From positions 1,461,001 through 1,525,000 of the forward strand of contig BROG01000106.1 of NCBI GenBank assembly GCA_030159075.1: a stretch of 64,000 nt of DNA, written 5' to 3'. Shown here piece after piece: positions 63,690 through 64,000 of this stretch. Made by a program: the position numbers and the translations under genes. Every line of letters begins with the position of its first letter. Within the stretch, counting starts at the first letter, position 1. A model generated the notes under the pieces. That model made no database searches. It saw only the letters and a program-made list of their open reading frames with translations, and was not told where the DNA came from. The DNA is from Atrina japonica. Lineage: Eukaryota > Mollusca > Bivalvia > Pterioida > Pinnidae.

Positions 63690-64000
63690 CCCGAAAATCA
63701 TAACATTTAATCGTGTACAAATTGTTTGAACATTTATCATCATAGAAAGAGAATGTGCTGTGTTAAACATAACTTATGACGTAAGTTTAGGGCACAGTAA
63801 TTAGGAAAAGCGACATCAATGCAACAGGTAATATCTATTGACTTAAGTATATGCAGCGATATATATATATCGCTGGTAGTTGACCCATATAAAGCCCCCA
63901 TGCACCGAAAAAGGTTTACTTCGCACATTAATCATCTTGATAAGGAATAGCCTCGGGCATCACATACTAATTCCTAAACACAAAGAAGCAATAAAACACT
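63690..64000. other. Upstream flank of SLC23
   Basis: Probable promoter side of first exon B. A palindromic GCGATATATATATATCGC lies near 63855. No other element is convincing. Confidence 0.4.

Overview
This is an AT-rich, intron-rich animal nuclear sequence. Canonical GT-AG introns, many tRNA-derived SINEs, Penelope-like retroelement debris, fold-back MITEs and abundant microsatellites suggest a lophotrochozoan, most likely a bivalve mollusc. The phylum is an inference from repeat flavour and gene divergence. No ribosomal, CRISPR, viral or bacterial-type features were seen.

Three protein-coding genes can be read exon by exon. (1) At 696-3051 (+) lie the last four coding exons of a ceramide-glucosyltransferase-like (UGCG, GT21-type) gene; its 5' exons are outside the window. 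(2) At 23949-39805 (+) is a complete second copy: nine coding exons, 408 codons, all phases consistent. The last four exons of copy 2 match copy 1 in phase and in size (179, 87, 193/196 and 189 nt), so the two are tandem duplicates. Copy 2 has lost the second catalytic aspartate of the family. (3) At 49569-62263 (-) is a complete SLC23 (nucleobase/ascorbate transporter) gene: eleven coding exons, 615 codons, full phase consistency. It is divergent at the family's best-known substrate-site positions. Genes 2 and 3 converge tail to tail.

The rest is non-coding or mobile. 3-24 kb is intergenic, with microsatellites, a pogo-like MITE inside a TA array, fold-back MITEs and minisatellites. The introns of copy 2 hold Penelope-like fragments of the Naiad type (GIY-YIG-like and CxC motif upstream of the RT), SINEs, and a repeat carrying a hammerhead-ribozyme-like core. 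40-49 kb is a graveyard of the same retroelement. The SLC23 introns hold SINEs, MITEs, a better hammerhead-like motif, a broken duplicate of exon 4 and, upstream of the start codon, two copies of a putative untranslated first exon. No metabolic link between the glycosyltransferase-like genes and the transporter is evident. I found no multi-gene novel system; the best leads are the hammerhead-bearing repeat, the D2-less glucosyltransferase paralog and the altered SLC23 binding site.
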